A DNA stretch of 64,000 nucleotides, taken from positions 9,392,501 through 9,456,500 of the forward strand of contig NZ_CP163435.1 in NCBI RefSeq assembly GCF_041051975.1. Reading direction: 5' to 3'. Source of the stretch: Streptomyces sp. R21 (lineage in GTDB: Bacteria > Actinomycetota > Actinomycetes > Streptomycetales > Streptomycetaceae). Each line of letters starts with the position of its first letter. Within the stretch, counting starts at the first letter, position 1. The notes beneath the pieces were generated by a model. The model worked only from the letters and a program-made list of their open reading frames with translations, was not told the origin of the DNA and ran no database searches. Positions 8,504-15,891 of this stretch are shown piece by piece. Position numbers and translations under genes: made by a program.

Positions 8504-8558
8504 AAGGCACCTTCTAAGGTACCTTCTATTTGTATCATGGAAATATCAGGCACCTTAC
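8504..8558. promoter_or_regulatory. Probable MarR operator: repeated AAGGnACCTT
   Basis: Between the permease and the divergent MarR-like gene there is AAGGCACCTT at 8504-8513, the perfect palindrome AAGGTACCTT at 8516-8525, and a further AGGCACCTTA at 8549-8557. The DNA here is AT-rich compared with the surroundings. The position over both promoters and the dyad symmetry fit repression by one or both MarR proteins. Confidence 0.6.
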
Positions 8559-8572
8559 GTTTGGAGTTGCTG

Positions 8573-9047
8573 ATGGGACGTCCTGACGCGCATCCGTCGA
8601 CACGTATGGGCTACCTGGCGTGGCAGGTGGTGCACGTGATGGGGGCGCGTCCTTGAGAGAGCGTTGCGCTCGCTCGACCTCACGGCTGCCCAGCACAACG
8701 CTCTGCAGCACGTCGTCTGGACCCCGGGCATCTCCGCCGCGGAGATCGCGCGTCGGACCGGCTTCGCTCCCCAGTCCATGGGCGCCGCTGTCAACGCCCT
8801 GGTCGACCGTGGGCTGCTGGCTCGCCGCGAACACCCTTCGAGCCGCAGGACCCTACAACTGACCATCACCGACAGCGGGGCGAGGCTCGCCGAGCGGGCG
8901 CGGGGTGCGGTGGAACGTCTCGACGAGGAGGCGCTTGCGGTCCTCGCCCCCGCTGAGCGGGCAGTCGTACGATCCCTGCTGCTCCGCATGCTTGCCGAGC
9001 TCAATCCCGATGCTTTGCCGACGAGGGACCTGCGTGGTACGAGCTGA
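8573..9047 (+). pseudogene. MarR-family regulator, interrupted by a +1 frameshift
   Basis: Translation from ATG 8573 (GGAG six bases upstream) gives MGRPDAHPSTRMGYLAWQVV and then stops at TGA 8654-8656. The continuation RSLDLTAAQHNALQHVVWTP lies one frame over and runs to 9047. Removing one C of the CC at 8651-8652 joins both parts into a 157-residue MarR protein that aligns along its length with the 153-residue paralogue at 6949. The downstream part keeps normal codon use, so the lesion is recent, or it is a base error in the sequence. An internal start that would rescue the C-terminal part would lack the first dimerisation helix. Confidence 0.75.
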
Positions 9048-9176
9048 GCGCGCCGTGCCCACATTCGGGTGAGGGTCGGTCGGGTGACCACCGTCGGCAC
9101 GACGGCCTGAGGCCGGGCATCGGCGGGTCTCGTGGAGCCCCGAGCACCTCGGCGCATTCCTTTGTCGGTCGGGGTG

Positions 9177-10247
9177 TCAGGGCAGGAGGAGTACTTTGCC
9201 GGTCTGCCGGTGGCTTTCGAGGTATGTGTGGGCTTCGGCCGCCTGTTCCAGGGGGTAGGCGCGGTCGATGATCGGGTTGATCTTTTTGTCTGCCAGGAGT
9301 TCGAGGCACAGTTGCTGGTCGCGCAGGGTGGCGCCGCGGACGCTGGCGATCCTCACTTGCTGGCCGATGAGGGCGAGTGCGTCCAGTTCGAGGCGGGATC
9401 CCTGGTCGGTCGGTGTGCCCAGGACGATGACCGTGCCGCCGAGGCGTGTGCAGGCGAGGGAGAGCTGGAAGAAGTCGTTGCCGCCGACGCAGTCCCAGAC
9501 GGCGTCGGCGCCCAGGCCGCGTGTCAGCTCCCGCACGTGTGCGGGCAGTTGGGGATCGGTGGAGTGCACGATGTGGTCGTAGCCGAGCTTGCGGAGTGCT
9601 TCGTCGTGGTCTGGCTTGGTGGTGGTGCCGATGACGGTGGCTCCGCTCAGCTTGGCCAGTTGTGCGCAGGCGATCGCCATTCCGCCGCTGGCGCCGGTGA
9701 TGACGACCGTGTCGCCGGGGCCGACGGGTGCTTGGCGTGCGCAGTTGAGCGGGGTGGTGTAGGTCCACATGGTGGCTGCGGCCGTCTCGTAGTCGACGCC
9801 GTCGGGGATGGGCAGGATGGCGTCCTGGCGGCGTGCGACGTACTGGGCGTATCCGCCGAAGACCTGGTGTCCGGGGTAGGCGGTGTCGATGCACAGGTTT
9901 TCGAGTCCGCGTAGGCACAGGGCGCAGTTGCGGCATGGCGGGTGCGGGAGCTGTACCGCCCTGTCGCCGGGGCGCCACCGGGTGACGTTTTCGCCGGTGG
10001 CGACGATTTCACCGGCCGCGTCCCTGCCGAGCTGGAACGGCAGGGGCCAGGTCGGGCGTCCCGGGAGAGGCTGCGGCAGGTTGCCCGAACGGTAGCGCAG
10101 GTCCCAGCTGTTGACGGCCGTGGCGTGCACGCGCAACAAGACGTCGTCGGGGCCGACATCGGGAATCGGTGCCTCTATGTACTTGAGCACCTCGGGCCCG
10201 CCGTGTTCGAACAGGCGGACGGCCATCATGGTCTGTTCCACTCTCAC
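9177..10247 (-). CDS. Quinone-oxidoreductase-like MDR dehydrogenase
   Basis: This 356-residue medium-chain dehydrogenase/reductase has an N-terminal GroES-like domain with GRDAAGEIVATG, a structural-zinc-type loop CRNCALCLRGLENLC, and a Rossmann domain with ITGASGGMAIACAQLAKLSG. The catalytic zinc ligands are not conserved: AVNSWDLRY stands where alcohol dehydrogenases have Cys, and GRD where they have GHE. This points to quinone-reductase or enoyl-reductase-like chemistry. The start is GTG 10247 with GAAGGA upstream; ATG 10229 is also possible. It is divergent from the Tat amidohydrolase, with about 600 bases between. Confidence 0.82.
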   Translation of the reverse strand: MRVEQTMMAVRLFEHGGPEVLKYIEAPIPDVGPDDVLLRVHATAVNSWDLRYRSGNLPQPLPGRPTWPLPFQLGRDAAGEIVATGENVTRWRPGDRAVQLPHPPCRNCALCLRGLENLCIDTAYPGHQVFGGYAQYVARRQDAILPIPDGVDYETAAATMWTYTTPLNCARQAPVGPGDTVVITGASGGMAIACAQLAKLSGATVIGTTTKPDHDEALRKLGYDHIVHSTDPQLPAHVRELTRGLGADAVWDCVGGNDFFQLSLACTRLGGTVIVLGTPTDQGSRLELDALALIGQQVRIASVRGATLRDQQLCLELLADKKINPIIDRAYPLEQAAEAHTYLESHRQTGKVLLLP

Positions 10248-10857
10248 GTTCCTTCAGATCGTTACGCGGTTCATCGCAGGCCCGGCGCAGCCGCCGGCAC
10301 CTCACCCGCCCTGGGAAGACCCTGCCCGAGCGGACCCCGGCCAGGCGGCTCATCCGTGGCGCACAGGTTGACAGACCGCGGGAGTTCTTGACTGCAAGTC
10401 ATGAGATAGGGCCGAGCCCATCTGACTTCCTGTACTGGCCTTGACTGGAAAGTACCCTAGAACTAGCTTGGCTCCAGTTCAAGAGAGGGAAGTGGGCAGC
10501 AGCCTCACGTCACTCAGGAGCGCGCTGGAGCGGTGAGAGCCGACACCGCCGCTGCTCAGACGCTGATGGTCAGGGTGCATGCAGGGATGGACGTCAGCGA
10601 CTCGCCGGGATAGCTGCCTGTCCTCGTTGGGGCTGGCCCCTGCCCAAGAGAGTGCACTCGGACCCGGTCGTCGGGCGCGGCCCGCCGATTCTGCGAGCCG
10701 ACACCGCCCAGCCCACCCCCTGACTGCCGCCGTGCCTTCAACGGCTGCGGCTCGAAGGGCCATCAGCCCAATCGCGAACGACGCGCACCCTCGCGGAGCG
10801 CAACAGCCATTGGCAGGACCCTGGCAATCACCCGCGCGCCCTCGAGGGAGAGTGGAC
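10248..10857. promoter_or_regulatory. Long divergent intergenic region with dyads and promoter-like boxes
   Basis: No convincing gene lies in this 610-base gap. It contains TGACTGCAAGTCA at 10389-10401, a perfect five-base dyad around GCA. It also contains a TTGACT box at 10441-10446 with TAGCTT 17 bases further on as a possible -10, and GTTCAAGAGA at 10477-10486, identical to the element at 2848-2857. These suggest the regulated promoter of the Tat amidohydrolase, with a leader of roughly 370 bases, or additional control of the divergent dehydrogenase. Confidence 0.45.
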
Positions 10858-12120
10858 ATGCCCGACGACCGTCCCATCCAAGCCGTGACTCAGCCCGCCG
10901 AGCCCCGCACCAAGCCTCCTGCCGAGGCCACCCGGCGAAGATTCATCGCCGCGACCGCCGCTGCTTCAGGAGCCGCCGTGGTCGGCGGTCTGGTCGCGGG
11001 GTCGCCCGCGCGGGCAGCCGAGGCCGCGCCCGGCAGCCGTGTCTCCACGGCGGTCGCCGGCGTCCAGGGAGCCGACCCCAAGCAGCCGACGCCGGGCCCG
11101 AAGACACGACCCGGGGGCGGCGACTCGAAACACCATCCACATACTTCGGAGGAAAAGATGCGCATCGTGGCCGTGGAAGAGGCGTTCTCCATTCCCGGAG
11201 CCATCCGGCAGGAGGAAGCGATCCGTCAGCACATGGCGGTGCCGGAGGCGATCAAGCAGGAGTGGTTCCGGCGCCTGGACGACGTGACCGACCTGCGGCT
11301 GGCGGACATGGACGCCAACGGCGTCGATGTCCAGGTCCTGTCGTATTCCACGCCGGGTGTGGAAGTGATCGAGGATCCGGCGGAGGCGGTGGCCGCCGCG
11401 CGGGGGATCAATGACTATCTGGCCAAGGCGGTCGCCGGACATCCGACCCGGTTCGCGGGCTTCGCCACCCTTCCGTTGCAGGATCCGAAGGCCGCGGTCG
11501 TGGAGCTGCGCCGGGCGGTGCAGGAGTTCGGGTTCAAGGGTGTGCTGTACAACGACCATGTGCGGGGGCACTACCTGGACGAGCCGCAGTTCAGGCCGGT
11601 ATGGGCCGAACTGGAGCGCCTCGGTGTGCCGTTGTATCTGCATCCGGCTGTTGTTCCGGCCGACAACTGGCATGTCTTCGACGGGTACCCGGTGCTGGTG
11701 GGGCCGTCGTGGGGATGGACCGCGACGACGGGTGCCCATGCGCTCCGGCTGATCTACGGCGGAGTGTTCGACGAGTTCCCGCGTGCGTCGGTGATGTTGG
11801 GCCACATGGGCGAGCTGCTGCCGTTCCAGATGGCCCGGCTCGACAGCCGCTACGACCAGGTGCCCGCCGAGTACAGGGTGCAGCACCTGCCCTCGTACTA
11901 CCTCCGGAACAACGTGTACGTCACCACCAGCGGAGTCATGTCGCATGCCGCGCTGCTGGGAGCCGTCCACGCCGTAGGTGTTGACCGGGTGCTGTTCTCC
12001 ATCGACTACCCGTTCGAGTCCAGTGCTGCGGCAGTGGGATTCCTGCGCTCCGCACCGTACGCGCCGGCCGACCTCGCGAGCATCGCGCACGGCAACGCCG
12101 AGCGCGTTCTGGGACTGTGA
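10858..12120 (+). CDS. Amidohydrolase-2 family (ACMSD/resorcylate decarboxylase-like) with Tat leader
   Basis: From ATG 10858 (GAGGGAGAG upstream) the product has 420 residues. Residues 26-60 form a twin-arginine signal (RRRFIA, a hydrophobic stretch, then ARA). A Pro/Gly-rich linker follows, and then a TIM-barrel amidohydrolase starting MRIVAVEEAF. Metal-site segments are VEEAF, YLHPAV, LGHMGE and FSIDYPFE, as in gamma-resorcylate and 6-methylsalicylate-type decarboxylases. A second strong start exists: ATG 11158 with GGAGGA four bases upstream gives a 320-residue protein of ordinary family length without leader. So the enzyme may be exported, cytosolic, or both. Non-oxidative decarboxylation of a hydroxybenzoate fits the neighbourhood. 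Confidence 0.78.
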   Translation: MPDDRPIQAVTQPAEPRTKPPAEATRRRFIAATAAASGAAVVGGLVAGSPARAAEAAPGSRVSTAVAGVQGADPKQPTPGPKTRPGGGDSKHHPHTSEEKMRIVAVEEAFSIPGAIRQEEAIRQHMAVPEAIKQEWFRRLDDVTDLRLADMDANGVDVQVLSYSTPGVEVIEDPAEAVAAARGINDYLAKAVAGHPTRFAGFATLPLQDPKAAVVELRRAVQEFGFKGVLYNDHVRGHYLDEPQFRPVWAELERLGVPLYLHPAVVPADNWHVFDGYPVLVGPSWGWTATTGAHALRLIYGGVFDEFPRASVMLGHMGELLPFQMARLDSRYDQVPAEYRVQHLPSYYLRNNVYVTTSGVMSHAALLGAVHAVGVDRVLFSIDYPFESSAAAVGFLRSAPYAPADLASIAHGNAERVLGL

Positions 12121-12355
12121 GGAGCCACGATGCCGAAAGAGTGCGATGCGTGGAGTACGGGGGCGTCGTCGTACCAGCTGATGAACGTAGTTCGCGCGCA
12201 GCCGGTGAGCCGGCGGCGCGGGCCGGGGGCGCCCTGGTGAACAGCTGGAACTGGCGCCTCACCGGGATGACCTTCGCAGAGGTCGTACGACATGCCTCGA
12301 AGACGCTACGGCGCGCGCCACCATGCGGCTTGACGGTGGCGTGCGCCGCTGCTGT

Positions 12356-13129
12356 TCACAGTCCCTGGCCGATGTCCCGCGCGGTCGTGAGCAGAGGTTG
12401 GGACAGTTCGGCGAGCCTTGCGCGGGTGCAGCGGACGGACGGAGCCGCCACGACCACGGCGGCCACGGCGGCGCCCGTGCGGTCGCGTACACACGCGCCG
12501 ACGGCGTGCACTCCGCGCTCACTCTCCTGAAGATTGAGGGCGTAGCCGTGACGGCGCACGGACACCAGCTCGTTCATCAGGCTCTCGAAGTCCTTGGGGG
12601 CTTTGGCCCGGTCCTCGGGGAGTCCGTTGGGATAGAGGGCCCGGAGCCGGTCAGCCGGCAGTGCCGCGAGCAGGGCCTTGCCGCCCGAGGTCGCATGAGC
12701 GGGCAGGAGCGTGCCGGTGCGGTAGCCGACACGCAGCGCCTGGGGGCCCTCCACGCCGTCGAGGAAGCGGCTGCCGTTGCCCTCGAGCACCATCAGGTGG
12801 GTCGTCTCCCGGACGGCGTCCGCCAGTCGTCGCAGGTGGGGATGGGCGATGGTGATCAGGTCCGGGGGAGGGGCCGGCTGGCTTCCCCTGATCGCCTGAA
12901 GCGCCGGCCCCGGCCGGTACACCTTGTGGCGGTCCTGCGCCGCGAAGCCCTCGAAGACCAGCATCGCGAGGATCCGGTGCGCGGTCGAGCGCGCGACGCC
13001 GAGCCGGTCCGCGACGTCCATCACCCGTAGCTCGTCGAGCTCGTGCAGCAGCCGGACGACGCGCAGGGCGTTGCCGGCGGCGCTCACCGGATACGAGGGG
13101 CTGGGCGAACCGTCCGATGAATTCTCCAT
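12356..13129 (-). CDS. IclR-family transcriptional regulator
   Basis: The protein has 257 residues. The N-terminal winged helix is at about 17-75 (NALRVVRLLHEL, VMDVADRLGVARSTAHRIL). The C-terminal effector domain runs about 90-250 with LPAHATSGGKALLA and NLQESERGVHAVGACV. IclR proteins commonly control aromatic-acid operons, sensing the substrate or an intermediate. It is divergent from the salicylate/gentisate operon, and a perfect inverted repeat sits four bases upstream of its ATG. It very likely controls both itself and the operon. The ligand may be salicylate or gentisate; this is inferred from position only. Confidence 0.9.
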   Translation of the reverse strand: MENSSDGSPSPSYPVSAAGNALRVVRLLHELDELRVMDVADRLGVARSTAHRILAMLVFEGFAAQDRHKVYRPGPALQAIRGSQPAPPPDLITIAHPHLRRLADAVRETTHLMVLEGNGSRFLDGVEGPQALRVGYRTGTLLPAHATSGGKALLAALPADRLRALYPNGLPEDRAKAPKDFESLMNELVSVRRHGYALNLQESERGVHAVGACVRDRTGAAVAAVVVAAPSVRCTRARLAELSQPLLTTARDIGQGL

Positions 13130-13132
13130 AGA

Positions 13133-13156
13133 GGAATCCTACCCTTCGAGGATTCC
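13133..13156. promoter_or_regulatory. Likely IclR operator
   Basis: GGAATCCT at 13133-13140 and AGGATTCC at 13149-13156 form a perfect eight-base inverted repeat with an eight-base spacer, immediately upstream of the IclR start and in the divergent promoter of the gentisate operon. Symmetry and location fit an IclR-type binding site. Confidence 0.65.
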
Positions 13157-13249
13157 GGTGAGGGGAAACATCGGCGTAGCGTCCTGAAACAGCGCCGAAA
13201 GATGCGCGCTTCTTCTGGCGGTCGCCGAACACACGACCTGGAGGTTGCC

Positions 13250-14326
13250 GTGACCGATACCACCAGCGAACAGACCGAGCGCAAGCTGCTCGACGAGCTG
13301 TACGCGGACTTCGAGAACGCGGGTCTGATCCCGTTGTGGACGCAGGTGGACGGCCTCATGCCGATGTCGCCGCAGCCCGCCGCGGTCCCGCACCTGTGGC
13401 GGTGGGCGGAGCTGCTGCCCATCGCCCAGCGCTCCGGAGAGCTCGTGCCGGTGGGCCGTGGCGGCGAGCGCCGCGCCATGGCCCTGTCCAACCCCGGTCT
13501 TCCGGGCCTTCCGTACGCCACTCCGACCCTGTGGACCGCGATCCAGTACTTGGGCCCGCGTGAGGTCGCCCCCTCGCACCGGCACAGCCAGGGAGCCTTC
13601 CGGTTCGTCGTCGAAGGCGAGGGCGTGTGGACCAACGTCGACGGGGACGCGGTCGCGATGCGGCGCGGTGACCTGCTGCTCACGCCGAGCTGGGCCTTCC
13701 ACGAGCACCAGAACGTCACCGACGAGCCGATGGCCTGGCTCGACGGCCTCGACATCCCGCTCGTCTCCAAACTGGACGCCGGCTTCTTCGAGTTCGGCCC
13801 CGACGAGCTCTCCACCCGCGAAACCCCTGCGCGTTCGCGCGGCGAACGGCTGTGGGGGCAGCCCGGGCTGCGACCCATCAGTCGGCCCGACCAGTCCAAC
13901 TCCCCGCTGAACGCATACCGCTGGGAGCACACCGACGCCGCCCTGAACGCCCAGCTGGAGCTGGAGGACGAAGGCGTACCCGGCGTGATCGAGCCCGGGC
14001 ACGCCGGAGTCCGCTTCTCCAACCCCACCACCGGCAAGGACGCCCTGGTCACGATGCGCACCGAAATGCGCCGACTGCGGGCCGGCACACAGACCGTCCC
14101 GGTGCGCAGCGCCGGCTCCGCGATCTGGCAGGTGTTCGAGGGCGAGGCGGTCGCCCACGTCGGCGACAAGGTCTTCGAGATCGCCAAGGGGGACCTGTTC
14201 GTCGTCCCGTCCTGGTGCGAGGTCTCGCTGTCCGCCCGTACCCAGGTCGACCTCTTCCGTTTCAGCGACGAGCCCGTCTACGAGGCCCTGGGCCTCGCCC
14301 GTACCTCCCGAGGAGAACAGAAGTGA
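13250..14326 (+). CDS. sdgD: Gentisate 1,2-dioxygenase
   Basis: This 358-residue bicupin opens the ring of gentisate to maleylpyruvate using Fe(II) and O2. The first cupin has H110 and H112 in PSHRHSQGAFRFVVEGEG and a histidine group HEH at 151-153, matching the metal-binding pattern of gentisate dioxygenases. The second cupin, around residues 285-340, lacks these ligands, as is usual. The GTG at 13250 follows GGAGG by five bases. Its stop overlaps the next gene by GTGA. It is first in a six-gene operon encoding the rest of the gentisate route, which strongly supports the call. The sdg symbol is by analogy with the salicylate pathway of Streptomyces sp. WA46. Confidence 0.9.
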   Translation: MTDTTSEQTERKLLDELYADFENAGLIPLWTQVDGLMPMSPQPAAVPHLWRWAELLPIAQRSGELVPVGRGGERRAMALSNPGLPGLPYATPTLWTAIQYLGPREVAPSHRHSQGAFRFVVEGEGVWTNVDGDAVAMRRGDLLLTPSWAFHEHQNVTDEPMAWLDGLDIPLVSKLDAGFFEFGPDELSTRETPARSRGERLWGQPGLRPISRPDQSNSPLNAYRWEHTDAALNAQLELEDEGVPGVIEPGHAGVRFSNPTTGKDALVTMRTEMRRLRAGTQTVPVRSAGSAIWQVFEGEAVAHVGDKVFEIAKGDLFVVPSWCEVSLSARTQVDLFRFSDEPVYEALGLARTSRGEQK

Positions 14327-15153
14327 AGCTCGCCACGATCCGGGTCAACGGCAGCACGCGCGCGGTCCGCGTGGACGAGGACAAGGCCGTGGACCTCGGC
14401 GAGAGCGACCTGGTGGCCTTCCTGCGCCACAGTGACTGGGCGACGCGTGCCGCGGACGCCGACGGTGAGACCTACGAAGGCGTCCTGGACTACGCCCCCG
14501 TGGTCGTCGCGCCGGAGAAGGTCGTGTGCGTCGGTCTCAACTACCGCACCCACATTCTGGAGATGGGCCGCGAACTCCCTTCGCACCCCACCCTGTTCTC
14601 CAAGTTCGCGCGGGCGCTGGTCGGTGCGTACGACGAGGTGACCCTGCCCGCCGCGTCCACGCAGATGGACTGGGAAGCCGAACTCGGCGTCGTCATCGGT
14701 GCCGAGGTCCGGCACGCCGACACGGAGCAGGCACGGGCCGCGATCGCCGGGTACACCGTGCTCAACGATGTCACCGCCCGCGACTGGCAGTACCGCACGA
14801 CCCAGTGGGACCAGGGCAAGACCTTCGAGGCCACCACCCCAATCGGACCGTGGCTGGTGACCGCCGACGACCCCGCGGTCTCCGCCAAGGGCCTGAGCCT
14901 GACCTGTGAGGTCGACGGTGACACCGTCCAGAAAGCCGACACCGGTGACCTTGTCTTCGACCCGGCCACACTGGTCGCGTACCTGTCCGAGATCGTCACG
15001 CTGGTGCCCGGCGACGTCATCGCCACCGGTACTCCGGGCGGGGTCGGCCATGCCCGCAAGCCTGCCCGTTATCTGCAGGACGGTTCGGTCCTCGTCACCC
15101 GGATCGAGGGAATCGGCGAGTCCCGCAACACCTGCCGCCGGGAGACTCGGTGA
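14323..15153 (+). CDS. Fumarylacetoacetate hydrolase family, probable fumarylpyruvate hydrolase
   Basis: This 276-residue FAH-fold enzyme shows VVCVGLNYRTHILEMG, the metal-binding DWEAELGVVIG and VLNDVTARDWQ, and the C-terminal GDVIATGTPGGVGHA typical of acylpyruvate hydrolases. In the gentisate pathway it cleaves fumarylpyruvate to fumarate and pyruvate. The GTG start overlaps the dioxygenase stop by four bases (ribosome-binding site AGGAGAA inside the dioxygenase gene), and its own stop overlaps the isomerase start in the same way. Pathway position makes fumarylpyruvate the likely substrate. Confidence 0.9.
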   Translation: MKLATIRVNGSTRAVRVDEDKAVDLGESDLVAFLRHSDWATRAADADGETYEGVLDYAPVVVAPEKVVCVGLNYRTHILEMGRELPSHPTLFSKFARALVGAYDEVTLPAASTQMDWEAELGVVIGAEVRHADTEQARAAIAGYTVLNDVTARDWQYRTTQWDQGKTFEATTPIGPWLVTADDPAVSAKGLSLTCEVDGDTVQKADTGDLVFDPATLVAYLSEIVTLVPGDVIATGTPGGVGHARKPARYLQDGSVLVTRIEGIGESRNTCRRETR

Positions 15154-15875
15154 GCGCACGCCCGGCCACGATGCTGGAGCGGGCGGCCAAGGGCACGGCG
15201 GCCTTCGAAGCCGCCGTGCACCGGCTGACCGACCCGGGGTTCACCAGGCCCTCGTACCTGCCGGGCTGGAGCCGGGCGCACGTCCTCGCCCATGTCGCCC
15301 GCAACGCCGACGCGCTCGTCAACCTGCTGACCTGGGCGCGGACAGGTGTCGAGACGCCCATGTACGCAAGTGGCGACCAGCGGGCGCGCGAGATCGAGGA
15401 GGGCGCCCGGCGGACGGCCGAGGAGCTGCGTGCGGAGCTGCGCGCGGCCGACAGCCGGCTCGCCGAGGAACTCGCCGCGCTGCCCGACGAGTGCTGGGCG
15501 GCGACCGTCCGCACCGCGCGAGGGCGTGCGGTGCCCGCCTCTCAGGTGCCCTGGATGCGGGCGCGCGAGGTGTGGGTCCACGCCGTCGACCTGAACATCG
15601 ACGCCAGCTTCGACGACGTCCCGCACGACGTGTGCGCGGCCCTCGTCGACGACGTGGCCGCATCTTTCCAGGGTCGACCGGACTGCCCCTCCGTCCGGCT
15701 GTGGTCCGAGGACGGTGCCCACACCTGGCTTCTGGGCGACTCGGCCGGCGCCGAGCCGGTCGTGGTCAGTGGTGACCTGCCCAGCCTGGCCGCCTATGTG
15801 ACCGGGCGCCCCGTGCCCGGTCCCCTGTACCCGAGCGGCGGGGAATTCCTGCCGAAGCTGCCCGCGTGGCTGTGA
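15150..15875 (+). CDS. Mycothiol-dependent maleylpyruvate isomerase
   Basis: This 241-residue DinB-like/MDMPI protein converts maleylpyruvate to fumarylpyruvate with mycothiol as cofactor in actinobacteria. H48 in AHVLAHVARN and E140 with H144 in REVWVHAVDL correspond to the zinc ligands H52, E144 and H148 known for the Corynebacterium enzyme, shifted by four. The C-terminal part (about 160-241) is the small alpha/beta extension of the family. It is coupled by GTGA to the hydrolase before it. The enzyme order dioxygenase, hydrolase, isomerase completes gentisate catabolism to central metabolites. Confidence 0.92.
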   Translation: MSARPATMLERAAKGTAAFEAAVHRLTDPGFTRPSYLPGWSRAHVLAHVARNADALVNLLTWARTGVETPMYASGDQRAREIEEGARRTAEELRAELRAADSRLAEELAALPDECWAATVRTARGRAVPASQVPWMRAREVWVHAVDLNIDASFDDVPHDVCAALVDDVAASFQGRPDCPSVRLWSEDGAHTWLLGDSAGAEPVVVSGDLPSLAAYVTGRPVPGPLYPSGGEFLPKLPAWL

Positions 15876-15891
15876 GCACGAAGGAACGACA

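Noticed and set aside
10579..10857. Upstream in-frame extension of the Tat amidohydrolase
   Set aside because: The extra residues are low-complexity, lack a ribosome-binding site at the upstream start, and would bury the Tat signal inside the protein.
12121..12355. Small gene between amidohydrolase and IclR
   Set aside because: Candidate frames have no ribosome-binding site, and codon use is not coding-like; treated as intergenic.
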